Shown: positions 32,959-40,213 of the stretch, piece by piece
Layout: each line of letters starts with the position of its first letter
Position numbering within the stretch: position 1 is the stretch's first letter
From: a virus
Direction: 5' to 3' (one strand)
IMG/VR virus record: IMGVR_UViG_3300037153_000330
Span: 1-44,627 of that record
DNA: 44,627 nucleotides
Position numbers and translations under genes: made by a program
Notes under the pieces: generated by a model
What the model was told of the DNA's origin: nothing
What the model saw: the letters and a program-made list of their open reading frames with translations, nothing else
Database searches by the model: none

Positions 32959-33214
32959 AGACGAGACGATCGTCGCCTGCGTGCTGGTCGCGAGCTCGGG
33001 CTCGGTCTACCCGGGTAGCGCCGCGAAGCTCTGTCACGACTGCCGCCGGCCGGTGTGGGTCTCGCCCGCCTCGCTGCGCGCGCTCGACCGGCTGACCGCC
33101 GTCGCCGTCTGCCTCGACTGCGCGAGCTCACGGATCGACGGCAACCCCGAGTCGAAGTTCGGGGTGCTGCCCGGCACGGCGCAGGAGTTCGATGCCTGGC
33201 TCAGGCGCCACTGA
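32951..33214 (+). CDS. Small zinc-binding-like protein
   Basis: ATG 32951 gives 87 residues. CHDCRRPVWV (near residue 28) and VCLDCASS (near residue 53) make a zinc ribbon, with a helix after it (TAQEFDAWLRRH). The last gene before a 159-base gap. Unknown role. Confidence 0.55.
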   Translation: MSRDETIVACVLVASSGSVYPGSAAKLCHDCRRPVWVSPASLRALDRLTAVAVCLDCASSRIDGNPESKFGVLPGTAQEFDAWLRRH

Positions 33215-33318
33215 GCCGATCGGGGGTCAAGCAGGATTTACATCTGCGTAACCAGGCGGGGCTCGCGCGAAAAGTCCCTGCACCACCGGCGGAATCTGTA
33301 AAGACGCCGAGGCCGGTT

Positions 33319-33327
33319 TGATAAAAT
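33319..33327 (+). promoter_or_regulatory. Extended -10 promoter of the accessory block
   Basis: TGATAAAAT is a near-perfect extended -10 element. Transcription would start near 33334, before a GCCC-GAAA-GGGC hairpin and the conserved CCCGCGAAAGGAAGGA leader of the next gene. The remaining 100 bases of the gap back to 33215 hold no gene that I can support. Confidence 0.65.
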
Positions 33328-33373
33328 GGTGGTGCACCGCCCGAAAGGGCAACCCGCGAAAGGAAGGAGCAGC

Positions 33374-33589
33374 ATGGCGCTGCTGGACAACCCGCAAGGC
33401 TGCAAGGTCGGCTGGGCGATCTACGACAACGAGGCCGAGGCGAACGCCCGCGCCGAGCTCGAGGTAGAGGCGCGCGAGCGCAAGTTCGCGCAGGGCTACG
33501 ACTTCGGCTACCAGTGGCCGGGCTCGGTCAAGCACATCGCCGAGCACCCGGACCACGGATGCGACGTCTGGATCGTGGTGACGACGTGA
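33374..33589 (+). CDS. Hypothetical protein, first of accessory block
   Basis: ATG 33374 follows the GGAAGGAG site and gives 71 residues with an acidic helix (DNEAEANARAELEVEARERK) and aromatic end (YDFGYQWPGSV). Unknown function. A promoter lies 50 bases ahead. Confidence 0.6.
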   Translation: MALLDNPQGCKVGWAIYDNEAEANARAELEVEARERKFAQGYDFGYQWPGSVKHIAEHPDHGCDVWIVVTT

Positions 33590-33820
33590 AGGCGGCGATC
33601 GCGAAGGGCGCGCGCGTGCGCTTCACGGTCGCCAACCTCGGCCTCCTGGATCATCCGGGAGGCCGAGGGTTCGAGCCGGAGGTCGCCGGGCTCGAGGACG
33701 AGGGCGACTACCTCGGCCCGCACCCGGAGCTGGACGAGGTGGCACCTGGTCGAGGTCGAGGTCGAGGGGCGCATGCTGTACGCGCCGGTGCACGAGACGA
33801 TGTTCGAGCTCGTGAGCTAG
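33586..33820 (+). pseudogene. Frameshifted gene (hypothetical protein)
   Basis: From GTG 33586 the frame is coding up to HPELDE (about 33738). There the sense shifts by one base: from TGG 33740 another frame reads WHLVEVEVEGRMLYAPVHET and stops at TAG 33818. The two halves together would make one normal protein of about 77 residues. One extra base at about 33739, or two missing bases, explains it. A sequencing error, a true mutation or programmed shifting is possible. Confidence 0.65.
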
Positions 33821-33829
33821 AACCGATGC

Positions 33830-34108
33830 GTGAAGGCCGTCCTGGTCGCCTACGAGCTCCTGAGTTTCGCCCTCGTGCCTCTCGCCCTGGCCGCGTGGGT
33901 CAGGAGTCGCGTCCTTCGCCGCCGGCGACGGCAGGCGCTACCGTCCTGGGCGCACCCGATCAGGGAGGTCGTGATGCACGAGGAGCAGGGACCGGCCGAG
34001 CCGGTCGAGCCCGCCGAGCCGGCAGAGCCTGCCGAGCCGGCAGAGCCCGAGGAGGATGAGCCCGAGGAGGGCGACTCGCAGGGCACGGGCGAGGCGCAGC
34101 CCGCCTGA
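33830..34108 (+). CDS. Membrane protein with acidic AEP-repeat tail
   Basis: A GTG start gives 92 residues: one transmembrane segment (VLVAYELLSFALVPLALAAW) with Arg-rich flank, then a linker and a repeated EPAEPAEPAEP tail (DNA repeats of GAGCCGGCAGAGCC near 33990-34050), then an acidic end. The DNA repeat can vary in length by slippage. Possible anchor or exclusion protein; unknown. Confidence 0.55.
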   Translation: MKAVLVAYELLSFALVPLALAAWVRSRVLRRRRRQALPSWAHPIREVVMHEEQGPAEPVEPAEPAEPAEPAEPEEDEPEEGDSQGTGEAQPA

Positions 34109-34122
34109 GCATCACCGCCGCG

Positions 34123-34144
34123 GCCGGGCTCACCCGAGCCCGGC
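34123..34144 (+). terminator. Hairpin terminator before the next promoter cassette
   Basis: A 9-bp perfect stem GCCGGGCTC/GAGCCCGGC with an ACCC loop follows the end of the membrane protein gene. It lacks a T tract, so termination may be weak. The following 140 bases to the cassette contain no gene that I can support. Confidence 0.55.
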
Positions 34145-34284
34145 ACGGCGACCGACTAGACTCGCTGCGACCGACGGGCGGCGACGGGCCGCGTGACGGC
34201 GCGCCGTGTCACGAGCGACGACCTCTGGAACGCGGGGGCTGAACCGCGCCGCCCAGGTCATCTGGCCCGATCGGGTTATCCTCC

Positions 34285-34323
34285 GACTTTCGGGTTGACG
34301 CCTGCCCGAAAGCCAGGCAGAGT
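34285..34323 (+). promoter_or_regulatory. Promoter/operator cassette A
   Basis: TTGACG (34295) and CAGAGT (34318) are 17 bases apart. The -35 is flanked by an inverted repeat GACTTTCGGG/CCCGAAAGCC. The same layout occurs at 35690. A start codon follows eight bases after the -10. This looks like a repressible promoter. Confidence 0.6.
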
Positions 34324-34364
34324 AGACCGCGATGAGCACTACCACCCGCGAAAGGAAGGACACG

Positions 34365-34538
34365 ATGTACGAGTTCACGTTCCGCCTCGACTTCGAGGAC
34401 GGCACGCACGCGATCGAGACGGTCGCTGCCGACACGATCGGCACCGCCGCCGCGATCGTCGCCTCTCGCCCGGGCATCGAGCACGTCACCTGCCTGGGCT
34501 TCTTCGACCACGCGCCGCAGGTCGCGTTGAGCTTCTGA
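34365..34538 (+). CDS. Hypothetical protein downstream of cassette A
   Basis: ATG 34365 after GAAAGGAAGGA gives 57 residues (MYEFTFRLDFEDGTHAIETV). An in-frame ATG at 34332, eight bases after the -10, would add MSTTTRERKDT, so a leaderless form may exist too. The same double-start layout occurs in the gene at 35772. The product is a small strand-helix domain with no recognised family. Confidence 0.65.
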   Translation: MYEFTFRLDFEDGTHAIETVAADTIGTAAAIVASRPGIEHVTCLGFFDHAPQVALSF

Positions 34539-34894
34539 TGAGCTACCGCGACCTGATGACCCGCGACGCCTACGGCGTCACCGAGTCGAATCCGATCAGC
34601 GCCGAGTTCGAGCGCGTCCGCGAGGAGGCCGATGAGACGGTCGACCTGACCGATCGCCGCCTGGCGAAGATCACGCGCCTGCGCCTGGTCGGTGATCGCG
34701 GCTTCCCGCTGCTCGACTTGAGCTACTGCTACGGCGAGCTCAAGGACGGCACGCCTGTGCGGGTGAGCCTGCCCGAGTTCCAGTTCCCGAAGCGGGGGCT
34801 CGAACGCGCCCTGGTCGGGATGTGCAAGTCGGCCGGCGTGTACGGCAAGGGGCTCGGCATCCTCGACCCCGACGTGATCTCGGTGCTGGTCTGA
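34538..34894 (+). CDS. Hypothetical protein
   Basis: This 118-residue protein has a helix with acidic residues (FERVREEADETVDLTDRRLA), then strands (ITRLRLVGDRGFPLLDLSYC) and a long C-terminal region. ATG shares a base with the previous stop. Probably made together with the next genes. No family is recognised. Confidence 0.55.
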   Translation: MSYRDLMTRDAYGVTESNPISAEFERVREEADETVDLTDRRLAKITRLRLVGDRGFPLLDLSYCYGELKDGTPVRVSLPEFQFPKRGLERALVGMCKSAGVYGKGLGILDPDVISVLV

Positions 34895-35127
34895 TGCGAT
34901 TCGAGGAGTTCAGCGATCGCGAGCTTCGCGCCGAGCGCGCGCGTCGCTGCCGCCTGCTCGACCTGGGCATGAACGGCTCGACCGCCGAGATCGAGCGCCA
35001 GGTGAAGCGGATCGCTGACGAGCTCGACCGGCGAGCCCTGCTGCGGCGCCCGGCGATCGTGGCCGCGCTCAAGGCCGAGATCGAGGCCGTCAGATCGCCG
35101 CAGCGGGCTCGCGAGGGCACGCCGTGA
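34894..35127 (+). CDS. Small helical protein
   Basis: This 77-residue, mostly helical protein has the segment EFSDRELRAERARRCRLLDL and a charged end. Coupled by ATGA-type overlaps on both sides. Unknown. Confidence 0.5.
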   Translation: MRFEEFSDRELRAERARRCRLLDLGMNGSTAEIERQVKRIADELDRRALLRRPAIVAALKAEIEAVRSPQRAREGTP

Positions 35128-35372
35128 CCCTTGAGCCCGGGCAGGTGCGCGTGAAGATCGAGAATGCCTACTCGGACGGGCACGAGTCGACGCGCCAGGT
35201 CGACCTGCCGGCACCCGCCGGCGACCTGACCGACTGGTTCGAGCTCGTCGTGCACCCCGAGACGGGTGACGGGCACGGACTCGATCGCGAGCTCGGCTCG
35301 GTCTACATCGCGACGATCATCGAGGCCGAGGACGCGAGCCTGATCGGGGAGGTCTGCGAATGGATGGACTGA
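35124..35372 (+). CDS. Hypothetical acidic protein
   Basis: The GTG-start protein has 82 residues, is acidic and contains a DLTDWFELVVHPETGDGHGL stretch. It overlaps the next gene by 13 bases. Unknown. Confidence 0.5.
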   Translation: MTLEPGQVRVKIENAYSDGHESTRQVDLPAPAGDLTDWFELVVHPETGDGHGLDRELGSVYIATIIEAEDASLIGEVCEWMD

Positions 35373-35647
35373 CCTGGGGCAAGCCGAGCGGCGAGTCGTG
35401 GATCGCCCGCGAGCGCAACGTGCGCCGTGCCGACTCGGCCGAGCGCGCCGTGCGCGCCTTCCGCGAGGCCGAGCGCGGCGAGCTCGATGAGTCGGCGCTC
35501 TACGACCTCGTCTGCAACCTCGGCCACCTGGCCGACCGGCTCAGCGCCGAGGTCGAGGAGTTCGAGCTCTCCTTCGAGCAGATGATCGAGCTCGCGGCGA
35601 TGCACTACGAGGCCGAGCGCGGGCTCGGCGACGATCTCGAAGCCTGA
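35360..35647 (+). CDS. Hypothetical helical protein
   Basis: This 95-residue protein contains helices ADSAERAVRAFREAERGEL and LVCNLGHLADRLSAEVEEFE and an acidic tail. It ends 42 bases before cassette B. Unknown. Confidence 0.5.
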   Translation: MDGLTWGKPSGESWIARERNVRRADSAERAVRAFREAERGELDESALYDLVCNLGHLADRLSAEVEEFELSFEQMIELAAMHYEAERGLGDDLEA

Positions 35648-35689
35648 GATGAGCGCACTCTGGCGTCTAACCCATTCGTGTTATCCGGT

Positions 35690-35728
35690 GACTTTCGGGT
35701 TGCGGTCGGCCCGAAAGTCAGGCAGAGT
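35690..35728 (+). promoter_or_regulatory. Promoter/operator cassette B
   Basis: The perfect inverted repeat GACTTTCGGG (35690) and CCCGAAAGTC (35710) flanks TTGCGG, which is 17 bases from CAGAGT (35723). A GTG follows seven bases after the -10. The layout repeats cassette A nearly base for base. The upstream TTATCC is shared as well. Confidence 0.65.
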
Positions 35729-35771
35729 AGAGGACGTGAGCAAGACCACCCGCGAAAGGAAGGAACGCACG

Positions 35772-36356
35772 ATGAAGGTCAGGATTTTCGGCCCGAACCT
35801 GAACGATCAGAGCAAGGGCACATTCCACGTTCACGCCGAGCACTGCGGCGACTGCGCCCACTACGGGCCGTCCGGGAAGTACGGAGGCGAGGACCCCGCC
35901 GGTTGGCGGATCGAAGCCGCGAGCGAGTTCGACGTGGTGATGGACATCTACCCGCCCGAGCAGTTCGACTACGACTCCGAGGACGAGAACGCCCGCGAGT
36001 CGTTCGTGAACGACGTGTGGTTCGCGCCCTGCGTCAACCTCCCCGAGCGCCCCGACGTCTACGCGCAGGTCGCGGCCGAGCTCGCGGCTGAGCGCCCAGA
36101 GCCGCATGACGAGGACGGCAACGAGGTCGTGCCGCACACCTACATCGCTCCCGCGACGCAGACCTACGAGTCGACGGTCGAGTACGAGGTCGACGGCGAG
36201 GAGCGCAAGCTGACGATCCTGTTCCAGGGCTCGCCGACCGACTACTACTGGAACAGCAACATCGCCCGCGACTTCTACGCCGATCGGGTCGAGCGCGAAG
36301 GCGGCAAGGTCATCCGCTACGGGACGCACGGCCCGGCGAGCGGGGTGAGCCTCTGA
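35772..36356 (+). CDS. Hypothetical protein downstream of cassette B
   Basis: ATG 35772 after GAAAGGAAGGA gives 194 residues. An in-frame GTG at 35736, seven bases after the -10, would add MSKTTRERKERT. The protein has a possible metal site (HVHAEHCGDCAHYG), an acidic middle and a strand-rich C-terminus (ESTVEYEVDGEERKLTILFQ). No known family. It is the largest gene of this cluster. Confidence 0.6.
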   Translation: MKVRIFGPNLNDQSKGTFHVHAEHCGDCAHYGPSGKYGGEDPAGWRIEAASEFDVVMDIYPPEQFDYDSEDENARESFVNDVWFAPCVNLPERPDVYAQVAAELAAERPEPHDEDGNEVVPHTYIAPATQTYESTVEYEVDGEERKLTILFQGSPTDYYWNSNIARDFYADRVEREGGKVIRYGTHGPASGVSL

Positions 36357-36388
36357 GCGAACCCGGCGGGCCGCGCGAGCGGCCGTCG

Positions 36389-36426
36389 CCTGAGCCCGAT
36401 CGCCCTGCGGCGCGACCGGGCTCAGG
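36389..36426 (+). terminator. Hairpin terminator in the accessory block
   Basis: CCTGAGCCC (36389-36397) pairs with GGGCTCAGG (36418-36426), and the inner loop can form a second short CGCC/GGCG stem. It follows the stop at 36356 and precedes the leader of the gene at 36466. No T tract is evident. Confidence 0.6.
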
Positions 36427-36465
36427 GGACGCGAATACCCGCGCCCACACCGAAAGGAAGGAACG

Positions 36466-36747
36466 ATGAGCACGACTGCAACGACGAAGCGCGCGCCGCT
36501 GGCGCTCGCGAAGGGCGTGAAGAACACGCTCGACGGCAGCACGATCGTCCAGGCGAAGGGAAGCGTGCAGCGCCACGTGCTCGCCGCCGGAAGCGAGACG
36601 ACCCTCTGCCGGATCAACACCGCGAAGTGGTCGGCGAAGGCCGAGGTCGCCGATGACGCGACCGTCTCGTGCCCGCTCTGCGCCGATGCCCTCAAGGCCG
36701 AGGCGAAGAAGGCGAAGGACGCGGCGAAGGCCGAGGCCGAGTCGTGA
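36466..36747 (+). CDS. Small basic protein with Cys pair
   Basis: This 93-residue protein has the shared leader CCGAAAGGAAGGA. It has TTKRAPLALAKGVKNTLDG, a central TLCRINTAKW and a SCPLCADAL motif, then an Ala/Lys-rich helix (KAEAKKAKDAAKAEAES). A zinc-binding, nucleic-acid-associated small protein is plausible. Confidence 0.6.
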   Translation: MSTTATTKRAPLALAKGVKNTLDGSTIVQAKGSVQRHVLAAGSETTLCRINTAKWSAKAEVADDATVSCPLCADALKAEAKKAKDAAKAEAES

Positions 36748-37130
36748 GGCAGGCCGCTGGGATCATCACGGTCGCGATCGCCCTGGCGGTCGCGACCGGG
36801 GCGGCGGTAGCCCCGACGGCGCAAGCCGCTCCCCGCTGCACGCTCTACGTGCAGACGATCGACGGCCCGTACAAGGGCTGGCTCGATCGGACCTCGCGGA
36901 CCTCGTGCCCGTTCGCCCGCAACGTCTTTCGCAAGGTCGTGAACGCGGTCGTACGTGCGGGCGGCTCGGGCAACGGGCCTCTGACGATCCGCGCTTACAG
37001 CCCGGTCACGCATCGCAGCTACCGGATGCGCTGCCAGGTGAACGGCGACCTCTACCGGCCGCGTGGGATCAAGGCGATCTGCCGCGGCGGGATCGGCGCC
37101 GGCGTGGCTTTCCGGGCGGTCTCGGCATGA
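36744..37130 (+). CDS. Secreted Cys-rich protein
   Basis: A GTG coupled to the previous gene gives 128 residues. The N-terminus is a signal peptide (GIITVAIALAVATGAAVAPT) with a likely cut near ...AQAA. The mature part has four Cys (CTLYVQ, SCPFARNVFRK, MRCQV, ICRGG). SCPFARNV-type motifs occur in small secreted proteins of actinobacteria. It may act outside the host or at the envelope during lysogeny or lysis; unproven. Confidence 0.65.
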   Translation: MRQAAGIITVAIALAVATGAAVAPTAQAAPRCTLYVQTIDGPYKGWLDRTSRTSCPFARNVFRKVVNAVVRAGGSGNGPLTIRAYSPVTHRSYRMRCQVNGDLYRPRGIKAICRGGIGAGVAFRAVSA

Positions 37131-37816
37131 GTCACAAGGTCGAGGTCTGGCTCAACCGCCAGGAGGACGGCGACGGCCACCTGGCGATCTTCACCCGCCG
37201 GCCGAGCGAGGATGCCTACCGGGTCGGTGACGAGCTCGAGCTCGTGCTGAGCACGACGGTCGAGGCGGGCTCGCCCGATGAAGCCCTTGAGCTCGTGTTC
37301 GCGATGACCAACCGCGGCTCGGGCATCTTCATCGGCGACGAGCAGTACCCGCAGCGATCGCTCAGCGTCGGCGACCTGGTCGTACTCGACGGGCAGCGGT
37401 TCTCGGTCGAGCGGGTCGGCTTCAAGGCCCGCCCGCTGACCGCCCTGCTGATCCCCGTCGAGGGACCCGTCGAGGAGATCGAGCTCGTGCCCGAGGACGG
37501 CTCGACGCTCAAGCAGTTGCAGGAGCTCGTCGGCGGCATGATCGAGGCCGTCCCGCTGCCGGGGTTCATCCCGAACGCGCGCGCGGCCACGAGCTACGTC
37601 AACGAGGAGGGCAAGTTCGGCCAGGAGGTCAACTGGCGGGCGACCGACTTCATGGTGCCCGGCGTCGGCCTGTTCTACGGCGACTGGATCGCCGGGCCAT
37701 TCGTGCTCTGCGGCTTCGACCCCGAGCGCGGCGAGCACGACGTGCTGCCGGCCTCGGTGATCAAGCGAGCCCGGTTGATCGAGGGTGAGGCCAGGACGAG
37801 GGAGGAAACGCGATGA
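37127..37816 (+). CDS. DUF3846-like protein with N-terminal strand domain
   Basis: In this 229-residue protein, residues about 125-210 match DUF3846 (LQELVGGMIEAVPLPGFIPN, then VNEEGKFGQEVNWRATDFM, then DWIAGPFVLCGF). The N-terminal 100 residues are a strand-rich unit. DUF3846 proteins are frequent in actinophages and conjugative elements, with unknown function. Confidence 0.65.
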   Translation: MSHKVEVWLNRQEDGDGHLAIFTRRPSEDAYRVGDELELVLSTTVEAGSPDEALELVFAMTNRGSGIFIGDEQYPQRSLSVGDLVVLDGQRFSVERVGFKARPLTALLIPVEGPVEEIELVPEDGSTLKQLQELVGGMIEAVPLPGFIPNARAATSYVNEEGKFGQEVNWRATDFMVPGVGLFYGDWIAGPFVLCGFDPERGEHDVLPASVIKRARLIEGEARTREETR

Positions 37817-38082
37817 GCGAGCGAAGCGAGCCTCTGGACACCTGGCTCCTCGGGCCAAATCGAGAACGAGTGACCCGTGACCTTCCGCCGCACGCGATCG
37901 CGGAAGGGCTCCGGGTGCTCGTCGGCCGTGCTCCGGCCGGCGGGCTATTCGACAAGGCCGTGACCGAGCGCACGCGCTCGCACGTCGATGCTGAGACGCA
38001 GGAGCCGGTCGAGGGGACCTTCCCGCTGTTCCTGAGCCCCGGGATGGAGTACGAGGTCATCGTCAGGAGGCGACGGCCATGA
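37813..38082 (+). CDS. Hypothetical protein
   Basis: The 89-residue protein has TWLLGPNRERVTRDLPPHAI near the start and strands at the end (YEVIVRRRR). Coupled on both sides (ATGA). Unknown. Confidence 0.5.
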   Translation: MSERSEPLDTWLLGPNRERVTRDLPPHAIAEGLRVLVGRAPAGGLFDKAVTERTRSHVDAETQEPVEGTFPLFLSPGMEYEVIVRRRRP

Positions 38083-38285
38083 TCAAGTTCAAGGCCGAGG
38101 TCGAGCTCGGCAACGAGGCGATGCTCACTGCCGGCGACGTCGCCGAGGTCATGGAGAAGATCGCGGCCGACCTGCGTGACGGCGACCCCGGGCGATCGCT
38201 CGATCGCCCCGACTTCCTGACCGTCAACGTGCGCGACCGGAACGGCAACACGGTCGGCTACTGGGAGGTGCATGGACGTGAGTGA
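38079..38285 (+). CDS. Small hypothetical protein
   Basis: The 68-residue protein has strand-helix-strand arrangement (MIKFKAEVELGNEAMLTAGD; VAEVMEKIAADLRDGDPGR; FLTVNVRDRNGNTVGYWEV). It may be an independent alpha/beta unit. It overlaps the next gene by 14 bases. Unknown. Confidence 0.55.
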   Translation: MIKFKAEVELGNEAMLTAGDVAEVMEKIAADLRDGDPGRSLDRPDFLTVNVRDRNGNTVGYWEVHGRE

Positions 38286-38775
38286 GCTCAAGCCACCGCC
38301 GGACGCCCTGGTCGACCGTGCCTTCGCAACCGGCGAGCACATCGGCGAGCCCTGGTGCGGGACGGCCTACTGCCCGGTCTGCCTGACGGGGTTGGCGGAC
38401 GAGATCGCACTCGACACCGACGCCGCCGAGCAGGGTCACGACCATCCGAAGACCGACGCGATCACGGCGAGTGACATTCGACGTGCGGGCTCGATGCAGG
38501 CGCAAACGTTCCTGAGCTCGGCCGCGCTCGCGCTGCGGGCGATCCAGCGATACGACGAGGTCGCGGGCAACTCACCGCCCGACCTGCTGCATCGCTACCT
38601 GCTGATCGAGGCCGAGACGGCATTGGGCGAATTGCTCGGCCTGACCTGCACCGGCGAGCCGTCGATGTGGTCGCTGGACGATCCGAGCAAGGTCACCGGC
38701 TACGACCACAACGGTGACACCTGCCCGATCCACGAGTGGCTGGTCGAGTCCGACCAGAAGGAGGTCAGTGGATGA
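38272..38775 (+). CDS. Hypothetical protein with Cys pair
   Basis: The ATG at 38272 (GTG 38278 alternative) gives 167 residues. CGTAYCPVC near residue 29 may bind zinc. The rest is helical (AGSMQAQTFLSSAALALRAI) with a GYDHNGDTCPIHEW end. Unknown. Confidence 0.5.
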   Translation: MDVSELKPPPDALVDRAFATGEHIGEPWCGTAYCPVCLTGLADEIALDTDAAEQGHDHPKTDAITASDIRRAGSMQAQTFLSSAALALRAIQRYDEVAGNSPPDLLHRYLLIEAETALGELLGLTCTGEPSMWSLDDPSKVTGYDHNGDTCPIHEWLVESDQKEVSG

Positions 38776-38927
38776 AGATCCTGGGACCTAAGGAGCCGAC
38801 CGCAACCGAGTTCGCGGAGGTCGCTCGACGGATGAAGGCGGCGCTCGACAAGTTCTGGCCGCTCCCGCCGGGGCACCGTTGGATCATGCGTCGAGAGCGG
38901 AAGGATCGTGATGACCGCCCGGCCTGA
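38772..38927 (+). CDS. Small hypothetical protein
   Basis: ATG 38772 (AGAAGGAGG at the ribosome site) gives 51 residues: a helix EFAEVARRMKAALDKFWPLP and a basic end. Unknown. Confidence 0.5.
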   Translation: MKILGPKEPTATEFAEVARRMKAALDKFWPLPPGHRWIMRRERKDRDDRPA

Positions 38928-39222
38928 GCCTCGAGTGAACGTGATTTGCCGGCACTGCGGGGAGGGCGACGCGGTCGCCTCGCTCGACAACTACCACGGG
39001 ACCTGCGCGGGCAGGATCGAGGTCTCGCCCTCGGGTGAGCTCGGCTTCGAGCCGGGCGGCTACACGCGGATCGCCTGGGACACCTGCGAGCAACTGGGCT
39101 GGCTCTGCCTCGACTGCGGGGCGACCGAGTTGATCGTTGACGAGCAGGGGCTCAGGCGATCACTCGATGAAGCCCTGGCCGAGCTCGTGCAGGTCGAGGA
39201 CGGGGAGGGCGATGATGAGTGA
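38911..39222 (+). CDS. Zinc-ribbon-like protein
   Basis: ATG 38911 after GGAAGGA gives 103 residues. CRHCGEGDAV near the start and CLDCGATEL at about residue 70 form a zinc-ribbon pattern, with an acidic tail. GTG 38908 is an alternative start. Unknown role, perhaps interacting with nucleic acid. Confidence 0.55.
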   Translation: MTARPEPRVNVICRHCGEGDAVASLDNYHGTCAGRIEVSPSGELGFEPGGYTRIAWDTCEQLGWLCLDCGATELIVDEQGLRRSLDEALAELVQVEDGEGDDE

Positions 39223-39481
39223 CTCGATCGAGCCCGCCCAGGTGATCATCCGTCACCCGGACTTCGCCGACGACATCTACGTCTACGGCACGAGCCTGCG
39301 CACGATCTACATCGACCTCGGCTCCTCATTCGACGTGACGAAGCTCGGGGTCGAGGATCGCGAGCAGGTCGAGGAGTGGGCCGAGAGCCTGCGCCACGAG
39401 GTCGCCGACCTGCCGGCCGAGCACCCCGCCAGGCTCAAGGTCGAGGAAGTCATCAGCGAGACGATGGAGGAAGTCAGATGA
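39215..39481 (+). CDS. Hypothetical acidic protein
   Basis: ATG 39215 (39212 is an alternative) follows GGGAGG and gives 88 residues. YGTSLRTIYIDLGSSFDVTK is followed by an acidic helix. Unknown. The end is coupled to the next gene by ATGA. Confidence 0.5.
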   Translation: MSDSIEPAQVIIRHPDFADDIYVYGTSLRTIYIDLGSSFDVTKLGVEDREQVEEWAESLRHEVADLPAEHPARLKVEEVISETMEEVR

Positions 39482-39717
39482 GCGAGACACCGACGATCGG
39501 TCGCCCGCGGGCTGAGCTCACGAAGGACGAGTTCACCGAGCTCGCTCGCCTGGCCGAGCTCCTGGCCGGGTACGAGGCCGAGGCACAACGGGTGCGCACC
39601 GAGCTCGTGGCGAAGGCCCGGGCAGCGGAGAAGCGCGGGGCATCGCGACGCGCGATCGGCGAGGCGGTCGGCCTGACGAAGGAAGGGGCGCGTCACCTGC
39701 TGGGTTCGGGCAAGTAG
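39478..39717 (+). CDS. Small helix-turn-helix-like protein
   Basis: This 79-residue protein has a long helix (FTELARLAELLAGYEAEAQR) and a C-terminal helix-turn-helix-like stretch GASRRAIGEAVGLTKEGARH. A DNA-binding or antirepressor-like role is possible. It ends 36 bases before a terminator-like hairpin. Confidence 0.6.
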   Translation: MSETPTIGRPRAELTKDEFTELARLAELLAGYEAEAQRVRTELVAKARAAEKRGASRRAIGEAVGLTKEGARHLLGSGK

Positions 39718-39753
39718 ACTGCGAGCCGCACCTTTCGCGGGTGCAACGCAGAG

Positions 39754-39780
39754 CGCCGCCGCAAGGCGGCGTTCGCGTTT
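39754..39780 (+). terminator. Terminator after the accessory block
   Basis: A 7-bp stem CGCCGCC/GGCGGCG closes a GCAA tetraloop and is followed by TTCGCGTTT. It sits between the HTH-like gene and the next start and likely ends the accessory transcripts. Confidence 0.7.
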
Positions 39781-39783
39781 GTC

Positions 39784-39789
39784 TACGCT
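39784..39789 (+). promoter_or_regulatory. TACGCT -10-like box, leaderless start
   Basis: TACGCT ends seven bases before the GTG at 39797, with no ribosome site in between. The same box occurs at 40237 and 20192. No clear -35 is seen. Confidence 0.45.
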
Positions 39790-39796
39790 TCCGGTC

Positions 39797-40144
39797 GTGG
39801 AGCCCGCTCGCCTGCTCGCCGTCCGATCCGAGCTCGGCTACACGGACGTGCCGGCGCTCGCGATGCGCGATGAGCCCGAGGCCGTCTCAGCCGAGGCCCA
39901 ACACGAGCTCACCGAGCAGGCCCATCGCCGGGCCGATGCTCGCCGTCGACGGGAGTGGGAACGACTCGGTCCCCGGCTCTGGTCGGTGCTGCTCGACCTC
40001 GAGGCCGCGCTCGGCCGTGACTACGCCGGCGAGCTCCGTGCGCTCGCCCGCGATGCCGAACGTCTCGACCGACGGGTGGCGGGTCGCAGCGAGAAGGCAG
40101 CCAGGAGCTCACCCCTTCGCCGCTCCGGGCTCGCGATCCCCTGA
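39797..40144 (+). CDS. Small helical basic protein, leaderless
   Basis: GTG 39797 gives 115 residues: a helical protein with EQAHRRADARRRREWERLG and VLLDLEAALGRDYAGELRAL segments. The start is assigned by its place seven bases after the TACGCT box. No recognised family. Confidence 0.55.
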   Translation: MEPARLLAVRSELGYTDVPALAMRDEPEAVSAEAQHELTEQAHRRADARRRREWERLGPRLWSVLLDLEAALGRDYAGELRALARDAERLDRRVAGRSEKAARSSPLRRSGLAIP

Positions 40145-40213
40145 CGAGGGTAGGAGGTCGGCTCAAACCGCAAAACGCCGCTCAGGCCGTCCAGCACCCG
40201 ACCGATCCCCGCC

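Noticed and set aside
39736-39752. GCACC...GGTGC hairpin before the 39754 terminator
   Set aside because: Only five base pairs with a seven-base loop; I list only the stronger hairpin that follows.
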